This document shows positions 21,427-33,323 of a DNA stretch of 64,000 nucleotides, piece by piece. Both the position numbers and the translations under genes were made by a program. The notes under the pieces are model-generated. The model ran no database searches, was not told the DNA's origin, and saw only the letters and a list, made by a program, of their open reading frames with translations. The stretch is from assembly GCA_963680875.1 (NCBI GenBank), contig OY804579.1, positions 24,413,804-24,477,803 on the forward strand, written 5' to 3'. The DNA comes from Bathymodiolus brooksi. Its lineage: Eukaryota > Mollusca > Bivalvia > Mytilida > Modiolidae. How positions within the stretch are numbered: the stretch's first letter is position 1; the number at the start of each line of letters is the position of its first letter.

Positions 21427-22094
21427 CAAATCCAGATTTATCAATAACAAATAATTTGGGTCCTATCATCAAAATTGCGGCACCCTACAGTGATCAGTAT
21501 GTCCATCCGTCCGTCCGTCTGTCTGTCATTTCATCTATATTATATTATAACATCAAATCACTGAAAAAAAACCACTCAAGAATTTGAATTATGAATAACA
21601 AATATCATCAAATTGAATGACAATGAACGGTTATTGTGAATATACTTACAAGTAAATTTACATTTCTAAATAAGGTGTCAATCGTTTACATAAACATGTA
21701 TTAAGCTTATTTGTACATGTATGCTTTGCTGATATTGTAAATGTAGACTTGTTAATTGCAAATAAAGCGAATATTATCTTTCGTCAGGTGATAAAAGCCA
21801 AGCTCATTCCATAATGTGATTTCATTGTGCAAGTTATTATATTGCATGTAAATTGAACATATTTCTGGGTGTCATCTCTCATCGTTGACTGTACACCAAG
21901 GTAGAACAATACAAATATGTGTCGACCTCTGACAAACCTGCTTTGAACTTTCATATCTTGCCTAATAGTTTGTATATTATTATAAAGTTGGGCGCAGTTT
22001 ATAGACAAAAGCAACATCTTCACTTCTACTTCTTTTTGTCACATATTATTGGAGGTCAAAATATTGCATGAAGTTATTTGGAAGAAAAATTGAA

Positions 22095-22380
22095 AATTCA
22101 ATTGATTGATTGATTGATTGATTTGATTTTTGGTGTTTTAACGCCACTTTCAACAATATTTCAGCTATTTCATGGCGACCAGTTTTAGTGGTGGAGGAAT
22201 CCGGAGTACCCGGAGAGAACCATCGACCATGGGCAAGCAACTGGTAAACTTTATCACTTGCGGCTGCGAGTCGAGTGCACCTCTTTTGTAATGTACAAAG
22301 CCGGGCGCGAACCCACGCCGTATTGGTGATAGGCTTGTATGAGTTGTTAGATCCAACGACCTAACTCATTGAGCAAAATT
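22095..22380 (-). repeat. tRNA-derived SINE, minus strand, with TCAA tail
   Basis: On the minus strand the unit begins with a tRNA-like head with a B box 'GGGTTCGCGCCC' (about 22315-22304). It continues through a core containing 'GGTTCTCTCCGGGTACTCCG' and ends in a (TCAA)n tail at about 22118-22098. The core resembles the one shared by invertebrate SINEs described as MetaSINEs (tentative). A decayed relative lies at 30906-31190. Confidence 0.7.
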
Positions 22381-23099
22381 CAATTGAACATTCATATATT
22401 TGTAGTGTAAATATTTTTCTTGCAATCTGAAGAGCTAGTAGAAAGCTTAAAACAGTGTCTCAGAATTTTAATACAGAGCCTGTTTTTTTCAAAAATGTTA
22501 TTTCGAATTTTAAGGTAAATTAACAAATTACGTGAAAAACTTCAAACGTGATTTATTTTTACACAAGACCATGGATTCCTTGGTGAACGTTTATATAATT
22601 TTCAGGAAAGGAACTGGTGGTGACTTGGTTTAAATAATTTTTTGCCCTTAAAAGGGCTGTTGTAGCACTAAAAAGGACTGTTCAATATTTTTTTAGTTCG
22701 CCTCAACGATGTTGAGAAAATTTATTGGAGTACCCTCGGCGTCCATGTGCGCGTCAGCGTCAGCGTTCCCATCCACGCTCATATCTCAGCAACTATAAGT
22801 TGTAGGATCATGTTAACTTGAATGAAGATGCATCTGGGATGGTGGGTCAGCGTCCAGGGAAAAGGAGGTCACTTTGACCCACATTTCGCGCTTCAATTAC
22901 TTGCGAAACGTGGTGGGGTATCATATAATGTCCCTATTTTTGGCTTTTGGGAAACCCCATTCGAAGTCATTTGGATCATCCATGTGCAAGCTACTTGGCT
23001 AGTAAATCCATCGACACTAATAGTCGACCAAAGGTGGCACTGGCAAGTTGTAGTAACATTTAACAGAGCAACTAAGTTGAATATGCAAGCCATGTTCAG
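22381..23099. other. Unassigned repeat-like region
   Basis: From about 22690 the sequence 'agttcgcctcaacgatgttg' and the following text look like a dispersed molluscan repeat, but I cannot name it. An open frame at 22822-23184 has no recognisable domain and ends in G-run sequence; it is not treated as a gene. Confidence 0.35.
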
Positions 23100-23350
23100 A
23101 GGGGGACTACTATGTAGTCATTCTTTCGGGGGAAAATCCTACTATATAGCCATTTTTCCGGGGGGGGGGGGTACCACTATATAGCCACTTTTCCGGGGTG
23201 TAATCCTACTATATAGTCATTTTTCCTTGGGGGGGGGGGGGGAGGGGGGGAACTGGCTATGAAGGAAAAATGGCTCTATAACGCTCCTATAATAGTTTTT
23301 CCCCCTAGCCATTTTTCCGGGGGGGGGGGGGGAACTAACTATGGGGGGAA
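23100..23350 (+). repeat. G-run tandem array with 'ctatatagccatttttccgg' motif
   Basis: Long G runs at 23160-23171, 23229-23250 (one interruption) and 23319-23332 alternate with copies of 'tatatagycatttttcc' in both orientations. The spacing is irregular. Runs of this length can form G-quadruplexes and are also prone to sequencing length errors. Confidence 0.75.
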
Positions 23351-23363
23351 AATGAATCTATGA

Positions 23364-24245
23364 CACCGGCATGATATTCATATATTCATGAATATGATCA
23401 TATGACCATTGATGACCTACACAGTGACCTCATTCGGTAAAGCGTTTGCGCATGTGTAAAATTGTTTGCTGAAAAAAGCACATGTTATAGATAAAAATAT
23501 TGACGGATTCTACGCGAAAACGACACAGGAGGATTCAGCAAGATTTATGTAAAAATTAAAAAAAATGTTAATCCGACCTACTCCATTTTTCAACACGTAA
23601 GCATAATTTATATATCTTTTTTCGGCTGAATCGTATTTTGACAGAATTGCATGGTGTTTTTTTTTCTGTTTTTTTTTTCAGGAGAAAACGCTAGGTGATA
23701 TCTCTTAAATTAGAGACTAAAATAATGAACTTCATGTCTGTTTTTTTTCTAAAAAAATATAATCAAGACCACTCAAGTGTTGTCAATAATATGCAATACA
23801 ATTTGTTTACAAATTTTCCTTTATCGAGCCCCTTTGCCCGCTTTGCAGAGTTTTTTTTTTTTTTTTTATTGATTTCATCACGTATTTTCGATTTTAAGTG
23901 TCATTCTTACTAAATACCATTATATAATATTAACTGATTACCCCGGGATCCAATTTCATAGATATATTTCTTAAATTGTATTAATTTTAACCAATATTTA
24001 CCTGCAACATGCTTTCTGGTTATTTATAGCAGTCCGGTAAACTTCGGAAAAGACAGCCGACTTATAATGAGGTTTGTTAATGGCGATTTCACCAACAAAC
24101 ATTCGAATTCTTTTCACTAATTACGACATTATAACCTATTTTTTAAACCTGGCTTCTTGTTCAGAACATTTTATTAGTATAAAACATCGAATATTGGCAA
24201 CTTTGAATATAAACCAAAAAAATCAATCTGAGCGACTGTATGCCT
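23364..24245. mobile_element. TTAA-type TIR element (copy B), left end missing, no PLE
   Basis: 23364-23700 matches 9578-9860, and 23705-24245 matches 12358-12904. The two halves are contiguous here, giving the empty site for the PLE insertion in copy A. The right end CTGTATGCCT is followed by TTAA (24246-24249). The left TIR is missing, replaced by the G-run array. The short open frames inside are shared AT-rich sequence, not genes. Confidence 0.8.
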
Positions 24246-24299
24246 TTAAGGTATCCACATAAACAATTAGAATTTACTATTAAATTTGCATAATATCAA

Positions 24300-24667
24300 T
24301 CTGAATTTAATGCACTGCATTTATTTCGCATTCTAGAGTGTAAGACCCCGAGAAAGCGGTCACCTACATAATAATATTGAGGATTTCTCCTCTTAGTAAA
24401 AAAATATTTCCTGAAGTTTTAGCTTAAAAGAGAAAAACGTAATAAGATTTCTAATAGTAAAGAAATCTATGTTTGAATAGTACATGGAAAGTAGGAATTT
24501 TGGTAAACAGACAACCGGTTAAAAGGTACATGTATATTGTGACTGTTACTTCAATTATGATTAACGTTTGCTGCCACTAAAGGCGGAACTAATTCATATA
24601 AATAATCGGGTGCTTCCTTATTGACAATTTTGTAAACAAAAGTAGCATTTTTTTAGCTTTCCTTCTT
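24300..24667 (-). pseudogene. Distal part of a LINE interrupted by the CACTGTC element
   Basis: On the minus strand a piece reading 'FVYKIVNKEAPDYLYELVPP' continues the LINE reading seen at 28360-27992, with frameshifts, and fades out near 24400. It is the C-terminal part of a jockey/CR1-like LINE. Confidence 0.65.
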
Positions 24668-25661
24668 CACTGTCGTCAAAGAGCTCCGGTCGGAAATGTT
24701 CTGTCATCTTCCGGTACAAGTCAATTAGGCATGTTTGACATAGAGGCGACGACAAAAAGTAAGTATTATGATCATATAGTACTATATATTGAATCCAGAA
24801 GATGTCGTTAGCGGTCGATTATTTTTGTTTGTTTTTACCTATATATTACTGTAGTTAGCTTCATCGATTACTCAGATATAGATAATGGACATAAACAAAG
24901 AAAAATGCTAATAATGAGATTGAAATCATCAAATAAAGCTATAAAAAGTAGTTTATATTTGTAATTAAGTACACAAACCTTTTGTAATGCTTATATACAT
25001 GATAGTTTGCATTGGCGTGCCACCATGAATAGCTTTAGACTTACTACAGTGAAAAACATAATGCTTATTTACGTACATTCGTTCCGGCTCTGTCAGCCAC
25101 TACTTTCCGGTCGAGTCCCAAAAATTGTGTTTCAGTAGAACAGGTTTTGTCTATGTAAACAATTGAAAGAATAGCGAAAACAGCTCAATATTACAATTAT
25201 GTTTCCTTTCTGTAATTTATTTAAGGTTCATTATAACACTTGTCAAGGTTGTTTTCGACTTGCAAATTGATAAAAAGAAAGAAAAAAAGAAAAAGTGTCT
25301 TCAATGAATAAAAGTTGTGAAAAAAAACAACAGCACTGTCAAAATATTTTACATGTGGATGTTTTGTATATCATTAAAAGGAAGAAATACAAAACGGTTT
25401 GTGCAGAATTGGCATTCACCAAGTCACCTTCGACAGAATGGTCATGATTTTGCATAGAACTTATAATTTTTTTCTTTCTTTGCTATGCAGTTGGATTATT
25501 GCAATATTCAAAGAGTGTTTGATCAAAAGTAGGAACTCTCACTGTTTATATAGATATCAAGTAACTCTTATTGTTTTGGAATAATTTTTGTTTTCAAATA
25601 ATATATTGAAGGACAATAAGAAATTTTGATTAAAAAAATTTATAAAAATTAAATAAAAATA

Positions 25662-25870
25662 GGGAACCGCATCGGTAGCGTAATGGTTAGCGTACTCGCC
25701 TCGAGTGCGATAGATTGTGGATACGAGCCGCGGTCTTGTCAAACAAAAGAATATAAAATTGGTATTTGTTGCTTCTCCGCCAAGAACGCAGCATTAAGGA
25801 GAAAGAGCAAAGACTGGTTGGCTCGGAATCAGAATAATGTGTCCGAGTGGAGAAACATATCTACCCAATG
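25662..25870 (+). repeat. tRNA-derived SINE-like module in copy 1
   Basis: An A box 'TAGCGTAATGG' (25676-25686) and a B-box-like 'GGATACGAGCC' (25719-25729) are followed by a body with 'cggaatcagaataatgtgtc'. The same module is in copy 2 at 58123-58330, so it was acquired before the two copies separated. The B box is weak and the module is not a functional tRNA gene. Confidence 0.6.
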
Positions 25871-25877
25871 ACTGTTG

Positions 25878-26040
25878 CTAGCTGTGAAGTGATCCTTTTC
25901 CACAAAGGTTTTGTGGCAAATTTGGCATTCCCATTTCTTTTTGTCCAGGTGGTTCATATTGAGACGCCTCAAACCGCTGAAGCTGTGGAGAATTTTCCCA
26001 CAAATATGACTTGTCGTCCCGTATTTCATGAAACGACTCC
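25878..26040 (-). pseudogene. C2H2 zinc-finger gene fragment inside copy 1
   Basis: On the minus strand a frame reads through one degenerate finger (HICGKILHSFSGLRRLNMNH, first Cys lost), a linker 'LDKKKW' and a second partial finger 'CQICHKTFVEKDHFTASNSH'. The Cys-x2-Cys, Phe, Leu and His spacing is that of C2H2 fingers. This block is absent from copy 2, where another repeat occupies the same position, so it is a copy-specific gain. No start codon or full gene is present; it looks like a captured exon piece. Confidence 0.6.
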
Positions 26041-27991
26041 TCAACGGCTGTTACACTGATAGGATTCATCTGTAAAGAACATTTAATGTATAGCAGATAC
26101 TAGTAAGTGAATGTTGAATGTAAAGATACACAAACATCTGTATGGAGCTCACAATATAATATAAATGTAGCAATCAAATTGTCTGAAGCTTATACAAATA
26201 AAATGAGGGCAATCGCAAGATTGAAACATAAGATGTTTTAATAGTATTTCTTCGCTGCCCAGTTAATGTTTTCTTTTATCCTGCACTTGTTCTATTCGAG
26301 TAGTCACATTGTATTGACCGGATATTTTTTTGTTATACATTTGTATTTGGTTTCTGACCAAGATATCTTTTTCTGGTACCTGATTCATGTTGAGCGACGG
26401 TAAGAAAAAGTAACAGGATTTATGCTTATAAGCTTATAAACTTATAAGCGCGGACTTCACAGAGGCCACAATCAAAAACGATAAGAACAACGCTTGTTTC
26501 TGCTCTTTTTAGACAATTTGACAGTTTCTTTGGGGCGATAGATACAATATGCGTACATTGTCGGAAAATATATAATTCATTTCCACTCGCTGCGAAACAG
26601 GTAAGAAAAACTCGTCAAAACTCGTATATATAAATTTTATATTTTCGACAATGTATATATATTGTCTATTTTTGTTCTCCCTCGTTTCACTCATCAGAAA
26701 ATATTTTTTTTTTTAACTAAAATAATGCAATATAAATAAGACTCGACACAATGTAGGGTTGTGCGTTCGTTACAAGATCGCATAGCATTTATTATAAATT
26801 TATATCAACATAGCAAATTCATTCAGTCTGTAATTTCTATTCCTCCCCCAAAAAATGCAAAATATATACGAGTGATTGAAATTCTTTTGGCATTAATATT
26901 GGTGGATGGGCGGGGGATTATAACATCCATAGCACGAACTTTTGTCGTATTTCAACTTGTAACGAACGTTGCATTAATCGAGTACACCTAACATTTTCTT
27001 TGTATACAAACTGCCAAAATCGTCCGTGCGGAAAGGAATTCAATACTACAACATTTGTTAATTTGCTTATCTGTAATGTTAATGTAAACATTATACTGTG
27101 AAGAAATTTAAATATCGTATCCATAAAGTTATTTCCACAGAGTGACTTACTTCGTTATCAACGAGTATACAATTAAAATATTGCGCTTTAAAAATAATCT
27201 CCCACTACTCAATTGATGCTCTTAGACAGCTACTTAAAGTGAGTGTAGCGTATTGAGCACCAACCGTGATGCCAGTGCCACAAAAAGCATAAAAAATCAA
27301 GTGTTCGCGACAGTAGCAAGTTAACATAGAAATAACGATTTTTGTTATTGTACAAAGTAGCTGAAATTAGCAGCCATGGCGAATATTCATACTATTGATC
27401 AGTATTTATCGCCTTTGAGATATTTCCTAATCAAAATTATTGCTAAATTGCAATATAATGCTCAATAACAATAAGATCAGTGGTATTTACATGCTGACAA
27501 ACCCGGTTTTTTTATAAATGACACAACCGGTTTCTATACATGTTTACATTTTGACCAAACCGGATTTCAAAAACATCTGTTGACATCATGTTTTATGGTA
27601 TTATTAGTCACTAATTGACTTTTCATCAACAAAATAATATTTTAAAGTAAAATCAATCATTCATCAATTTTTTTTTTTCTTTTTGGGCAACATTTAATTT
27701 ATTCGTAAATGCAAGATATAGCGATATTTGAGTTGATTGTAATGATTTTGAAGCCGGATTCCTTATAACTTATAGAAAAATCTAATTTTACACTGCAAAA
27801 ATAAATGATAATTGGACAAAAAATGAAATTAATAATTATAACAATCATAAAGCATTATAATTCAAAATATTATATACACAGTATATTTATAAATACTTGC
27901 GATAATTATTCGTGTCTTCTTTGAAAATACCGTTTTAAATTATCCCGGATGTTGACCAAACATTTTCGATCGGAGCTCTTTGACGACAGTG

Positions 27992-28360
27992 TTCTTGTAC
28001 TTAATGTTTCCCACCCCGTTTCCTTGTAGATTGAATCAAAACTAGCATATATAGATAACCCAGTCACTATACGAGCTGCTTCTATTTGAATTGTTTCTAG
28101 ACGATTACAATTTGTCTACAATTATCCCAAACTTCTGAGGCATATTCCAAAATAGGTCGAATGAAAACTATATATATTTTTTCAAGATAATGCCTTTTCA
28201 ACCTGTATTTAAGTTTTCTTAATATATTAAGTTGCTTAGAAGTTCTTTCAATCAATACATTAATATGTTTTGTCCACTTACAATCACTGCTAAAAATAAC
28301 ACCTAAATGTTTATGCATACGCACAGGAGATAGTGAAATATCATTAAATGTCAAAAATGT
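27992..28360 (-). pseudogene. LINE RT C-terminal fragment, proximal part
   Basis: The minus-strand frame (28354 downward) reads 'HLGVIFSSDCKWTKHINVLI', then 'RPILEYASEVWDNC', and after a break 'ETIQIEAARIVTGL...GWETLS', which are the blocks after the YADD motif of jockey/CR1-like RTs. It stops at the CACTGTC insertion and resumes at 24667. The 5' side is truncated at about 28360 by a different repeat. Confidence 0.75.
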
Positions 28361-29400
28361 TCATTGGATGGTCCTCTACCAGATTTGTGTTTTTGGTGCT
28401 GACTTGAAATTCAACATAGCTACCAGGGTCCATAATGTGTTCTCATTGGTCGAAATTTTAAAAATCTTCTTGTCAGAAACCACCAAGCCAATTGAATTGT
28501 TACTTTGCAGGAGTGATCATTGGGTGGTCCTGTACTAAACTTGTGAATCGTTTGCCGATTGGAAATTCAAGATGGTCGCCATGACTCGACTTAGTTTAAC
28601 ATAGGACCCTAATGTCCCTATGCCTATGGAAACAATGTTTAAAAGTCTTCTCCTCTGAAACCAGTAAGTCAGTTTAAAGCAAGCATGGCATGAATGGTCC
28701 TTAGGTGGTCAACTTTCAAAATTATGTCCTGTGACCCCGACCTCCATCCGAGATGGCCGCCGTCAGCGGACATAGTTTTAACATATATAAAGGACCCTAT
28801 GGGAAAAATGTTTAAAACAATTTCCTCTGAAACTAGTCAGCCAATTTAAAGCAAACATGGCATGGATGGTCCTCAAATGGTCAACTTTCAAAATTATATC
28901 CAGTGACCCAGACCTCCATCCAAGATGGCCGCCATCAGCGGACATAGTTTTAACATAGGACCCTATGGGAAATATGTTTAAAAATCTTCTCCTCTCAAAC
29001 CAGAAAGCCAATTTAAAGCGAACATGGCATGGATGGGCCTTAAGTGGTCAATTTTCAAAATTGTGTCCGGTGAACCTGATCTCGGTCCAAAATGGCCACT
29101 GTCAGCGAACATAGTTTTAACATAGGACCCAAGGGGAAAATTGTTTAAAAGTCTTCTCCTCTGAAACCAGTCAGCCAATTTAATGCAAACATGACATGGA
29201 TGGTCCTTGGGTAGTATACTTTCAAATTTGTGTCCGGTGACCACGACCTCCATCCAAAATGGCTGCCATGAGCAGATATAGTATTAACATAGAACCCTAT
29301 GAGATTTGATTAGTAACTTAGATGTATTCGGCATACAGACATTCTTAAGAGGGTTTATTTATGTCAGGTGAGCGATACAGGCTCGCCCGAGCCTCTAGTT
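28361..29400 (+). repeat. Tandem repeat of ~168-bp units ending in a GGTGAGC module
   Basis: Four to five imperfect units align on 'tcctctgaaaccag'-type motifs at about 28651, 28823, 28989 and 29157 (spacing 172, 166 and 168). Each carries a 'caagatggccgccatcagcg' block. The array ends with 'gtcaggtgagcgatacaggc' near 29365. Open frames in it are repeats of one another and are not genes. Confidence 0.8.
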
Positions 29401-30105
29401 TTCAAGGTGAAACAGTATCTTATTTGTGGTTCCTTTGCTATTTTGATATGTAAATATTAGAATTATGTCTTGTGTGTGCATCTACTCCATATTCTTTTTT
29501 TTGGTCATAATAAGTTGACACGACAAATACTATATGTTGTCATCTATTTCTTTTGTAATGAGTTCCTTACAATTCATACTTTGGTATATGTTATAACATT
29601 TGTTCTGTGTCACCATTTGTGTTTATATGTGTGCGTGTGTGTCCACAAGTACTGGAATTTATCAAAATTGCCTGTATATTATGGTATAAAAATTTCTTGC
29701 AGAAAGTTACAAATTATGAAGTTTTTTCTTTGTTGCGTTTTTTATTCAAAACAAAAAATATCCAAAACATGTATTGCCTTTTGTTGGTATTGTTTTGGCT
29801 GAGACACAGCAAAGGCGAGACATAGGTATGCTAATAACAGAGTCAACAATTGAGTGTTCAAGTTTTTGTGACTAGGTCAATTTGCCATGGACTATCAGAG
29901 ATACTTCAAGGGTATTTGATACTTGTGTTGTACAAGTCAGTCTTGCACCAGCACTATAACCTTAATCTCAATTTTATTTTTATTGCACAAGTTTAGTTTT
30001 CAAGATTTTGTCAGTTTTTCAATAGAGATATCCTTTGGCCTGCAATCCTCTTAGTCTACCATTCTTAATGGTGCATTATAGGTTGTTTGTTTTTAGCTCA
30101 CCTTG
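29401..30105. other. AT-rich stretch, nothing recognised
   Basis: Open frames around 29470-29825 are Cys/Phe/Leu-rich by base composition and show no domain. A (GT)-rich tract lies near 29625-29645. Confidence 0.5.
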
Positions 30106-30600
30106 CCAAAGCCGCCAAAGGCAATGTGAGCTTTTGCCATCACTTGTCGTCCGTTAACTTTTCGCATTTTAATCTCCTCCTCTGAAACCCCTCAGCCAAA
30201 TGAACTGGATTTTGATTTTTTTTTAAAATTTGATAGGGAGCATCTATGGAAGGTTCTTTATAAAGATTGCTCATTTTGTCCCGATCCATTAACAAACATG
30301 GCCACCACAGGCAATTCCTGTTTCTGATTGGCTGATTTTAAAAAATATTCTCCTCTGAAACATTTTGGCCAAATGAACTGAAACTTGGTAAGAAGCATCT
30401 ATGGAAGGTCCTCTATAAAGTTGCTCATTTTGTCCCAATCCATTAACAAACATGGCCGCCACAGGCCATTCTTGTTTTTGATTGGTTGATTTCTAAAAAA
30501 TCTTCTCCTCTGAAACCACTTTCCCAAATGAACTGAAATTTGGTAGGAAGCATCTATGGAAGGTCCTCTATAAAGATTGGTCATTATTACTTGAAACATG
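30106..30600 (+). repeat. AGCTCACC-start repeat with ~155-173-bp units
   Basis: Starts 'agctcaccttgccaaagccg', with 'tcctctgaaac' at 30178, 30351 and 30506. Units share 'catctatggaaggtcctcta' and 'caaacatggccgccacaggc'. It belongs to the same general class as 28361-29400 and to the repeat inside copy 2 at 58342-58770. The right end is missing. Confidence 0.75.
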
Positions 30601-30905
30601 GGTGCTCTGTGTTTGCCTAATCAGCATTTATAATGATTGGAGACAATAAACCAATTAGAAGATGGCCTATTTAAGCTTGCATATAATTTGTGTTGTTGAT
30701 ACTCAGCTGTTGAACACACTTGTAGTGATATTTTAAGCATTGTGGATATATTCATTAAAATTATATAAAGTGTTTTGTAGAAGTTCATGTTATTTGCATT
30801 TATTATTTTTCTGATTAAAATATGTACCTTAATTTTTTTTGTATAATGATTTTCCTTTCTCAATATTTCCATTAACATGGTTTATGTGATTAGAAACCCT
30901 ACATT

Positions 30906-31190
30906 TGCTGAATGATGTTTGAGGGTTAGGGTCATGGTATTTAATGCCACTTTCAAAAATATTTCAGCAATATCGTGGCTGTCAGTTTTATTGGTAAAGG
31001 AAACCAGAGTACCTGGAGAAAACCACATACCTGCCGCATGTCACTGATAAACTTTATCACAAAATGTTGTATCGAGTACCATGTGCGGGATTCAAACTTA
31101 CTACTTCAGTGGTGATATGCACTGATTGCATAGGTAGTTGCAAATCCAACTACCATATGATCATGACCACAACGGCCCCTGAATAATGTT
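30906..31190 (-). repeat. Decayed SINE related to 22095-22380, minus strand
   Basis: The order of blocks is the same: 'atgccactttcaaaaatatt', 'ccagagtacctggagaaaac', and a B-box-like 'TTTGAATCCC' on the minus strand near 31100. It is more diverged than the copy at 22.1 kb. The flanks 30600-30905 and 31190-31375 are AT-rich with nothing else. Confidence 0.6.
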
Positions 31191-31375
31191 TGATTTTTAG
31201 AAAACAATTTAATTAAAAACTAAGGTTAAGTTTGTTTTGTTTTCTCAATACACATATTTAACCATGTAACCAGATTATTTGCAACCAGAATGAATCTGTT
31301 TACTTGTGGCAAATAATTTTCAAAATTAAAGTTTTTTCTATTTCTCTAATGTCAAAAATATACTTAAAATGGCAT

Positions 31376-31470
31376 TATAAACACAAACTAGTTTTTTTCT
31401 GGAGATTTCAAGGCCAAGAGGGGTGCATATTATGCATCAATGCATCTTATGCAATGGTAATGTCAGTATT
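31376..31470 (+). repeat. Fragment of the 49.7-kb MITE family
   Basis: Sequence around 'ctagtttttttctggagatt' followed by 'gccaagaggggtgc' matches 50099-50165 near the right end of the MITE at 49694-50184. The terminal inverted repeat itself is not preserved here. Confidence 0.55.
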
Positions 31471-31580
31471 TCTTTCTATAGGTCATGTACCTATACATCT
31501 ATGCATATATAAGATGAGTTGAATTTATTTCTAGGGAGTTTTAATCAATGGGTGGTTAACTTCTCTCTTCCAGTCATACA

Positions 31581-32910
31581 CACTGTCGTCAAAGAGCTCC
31601 GATCGAAAATGCTTGGTCAACATCCGGGATATTTTAAAGCGGTATTTTTAAAGAAGACACAGATAATTATCGTAAGTATTTATGAATATACTGTGTATAT
31701 AATGTTTTGAATTATGATGCTTTATGATTGTTATTATTATTAAATTAATTTTTTGTCCAAATATCATTTATTTTTGCAGTGTAAAATTAGATTTTTCTAT
31801 AATTTATAAGGAATCCGGCTTCAAAATCATTACAATCAACTGAAATATCGCTATATCTTGCATTTACGAATGAATTAAATGTTGCCCAAAAAGAAAAAAA
31901 TATTGATGAATGATTGATTTTACTTAAAAATACTATTTTGTTGATGAAAAGTCAATTAGTAACTAGTTATACCCTAAAACATGATGTCAACAGATGTTTT
32001 TGAAATCCGGATTGGTCAAAATGTAAACATGTATACAAACCGGTTGGGTCATTTAAAAATAGCCGGGTTTGTCAGTATGTAAATACCACTGATCTTATTG
32101 TTATTGAGCATTATATTGCAATTTAACGATAGTTATGATTAGGAAATATCTCAAAGGCGATAAATACTGTTCAATAGTATGAATATTTGCCATGGCTGCT
32201 AATTTCAGCTACTTTGTACAATAAAACAAATCGTTATTTCTATGTTAAATTGCTACTGTCGCGAACACTTGATTGTTTTTATGCTTTTTGTGGCACTGAC
32301 ATCACGGTTGGTGCTCAATACGCTACACTCACTTTAAGTAGCTGTCCAGGCGCATCGATTGAGTAGTGGGAGATTTTTTTTATAAGGCAATATTTTGATT
32401 TTATACTCGTTGATAACGAAGTAAGTCACTCTGTGGAAATAACTTCATGGATACGATATTTAAGTTTCTTCACAGTATAATGTTTACATTAACATTACAG
32501 ATAAGGATAAGCAAATTAACAAATGTTGTAGTATTGAATTCCTTTCCGCACGGACGATTTTGGCAGTTTGCATACAAAGAAAATGTTAGGTGTACTCGAT
32601 TAATGCAACGTTCGTTACAAGTTGTAATACGACAAAAGTTCGTTCTTTGTATGTTATAGACACCCGCCCATCCACCAATATTAATGCCAAAAGAATTTCA
32701 ATCACTCGTATATATTTTGCATTTTTTTTCGGGGGGGAAATAGAAATGACAGACTCAATGAATTTGTTATGTTGATATATATTTATAATAAATGCTATGC
32801 GATCTTGTAACGAACGCACTATCCTACACTGTCTCGAGTCTTATTTATATTACGTTATTTTAGTTAATAGAAAAATATTTTCTGAGGAGTGAAACGAGAG
32901 AAAGAAAGGG
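31581..32910 (-). mobile_element. CACTGTC-TIR transposon, copy 3, truncated and inverted
   Basis: Begins CACTGTCGTCAAAGAGCTCC at 31581 and follows the reverse complement of the right part of copies 1 and 2 for about 1.3 kb. It then diverges near 32910 without reaching the opposite terminus. A small open frame of about 70 codons (32447-32659, plus) is shared by all three copies. Confidence 0.8.
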
Positions 32911-33323
32911 AAAATATAGATGAGAAACAATCCATAGTTTTCCGTTGTAATACATCACTTCATTCAGATAAGCTAGTTTGAAAAAGATATTGTGGTGCTG
33001 GATGAATACTTTCCCAGATATGCTTTATTTGAGGGGCCATCAACAGTTTGTCATGAGATGCGGGTTTTTGCTTGTTGAAGGCTGTATGGTAACCTGTCTT
33101 GTATTTAATTCCGAGGATTATTCTTGAGTGATTTGTTGGTTGTTTACCCCATATCTCATTTTATATCAATGGTAAATAAATGCTTAAACATTAGATGGTA
33201 TGTTGCATACAAACAACAGATTACATGGTGATGGCAAAGTCAATACTGATGTAACCACAAAGCTGTCAAAAATAAAATCATGCAACAGTATAGTAAAAGG
33301 CGTATGAAAAACATAATATTTAC

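Larger units (their letters stand above)
24668..27991 (+). mobile_element. CACTGTC-TIR transposon, copy 1 (3324 bp, 5-bp TSD)
   Basis: Left end CACTGTCGTCAAAGAGCTCC and right end its reverse complement form a TIR of about 31 bp with few mismatches. The flanks are TTCTT on both sides (24663-24667 and 27992-27996). The host LINE reading frame resumes across the insertion. A second full copy lies at 57117-60233 and a third, truncated one at 31581-32910. No transposase was found. A CAC-starting TIR with a 5-bp TSD recalls Transib/RAG-like elements, but the AT-rich TSDs do not fit the usual Transib preference, so the superfamily is left open. Confidence 0.8.

Noticed and set aside
22822..23184. 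120-codon frame on the plus strand
   Set aside because: Runs from a dispersed repeat into G-run sequence, has no recognisable domain, and its end depends on homopolymer length.
25662..25735. Functional tRNA gene
   Set aside because: A box is good but the B box is degenerate, no paired acceptor stem, and the module is repeated inside a transposon; SINE-like.
29470..29825. Two Cys/Phe/Leu-rich frames
   Set aside because: Typical chance frames in T-rich DNA; no motif or splice context.
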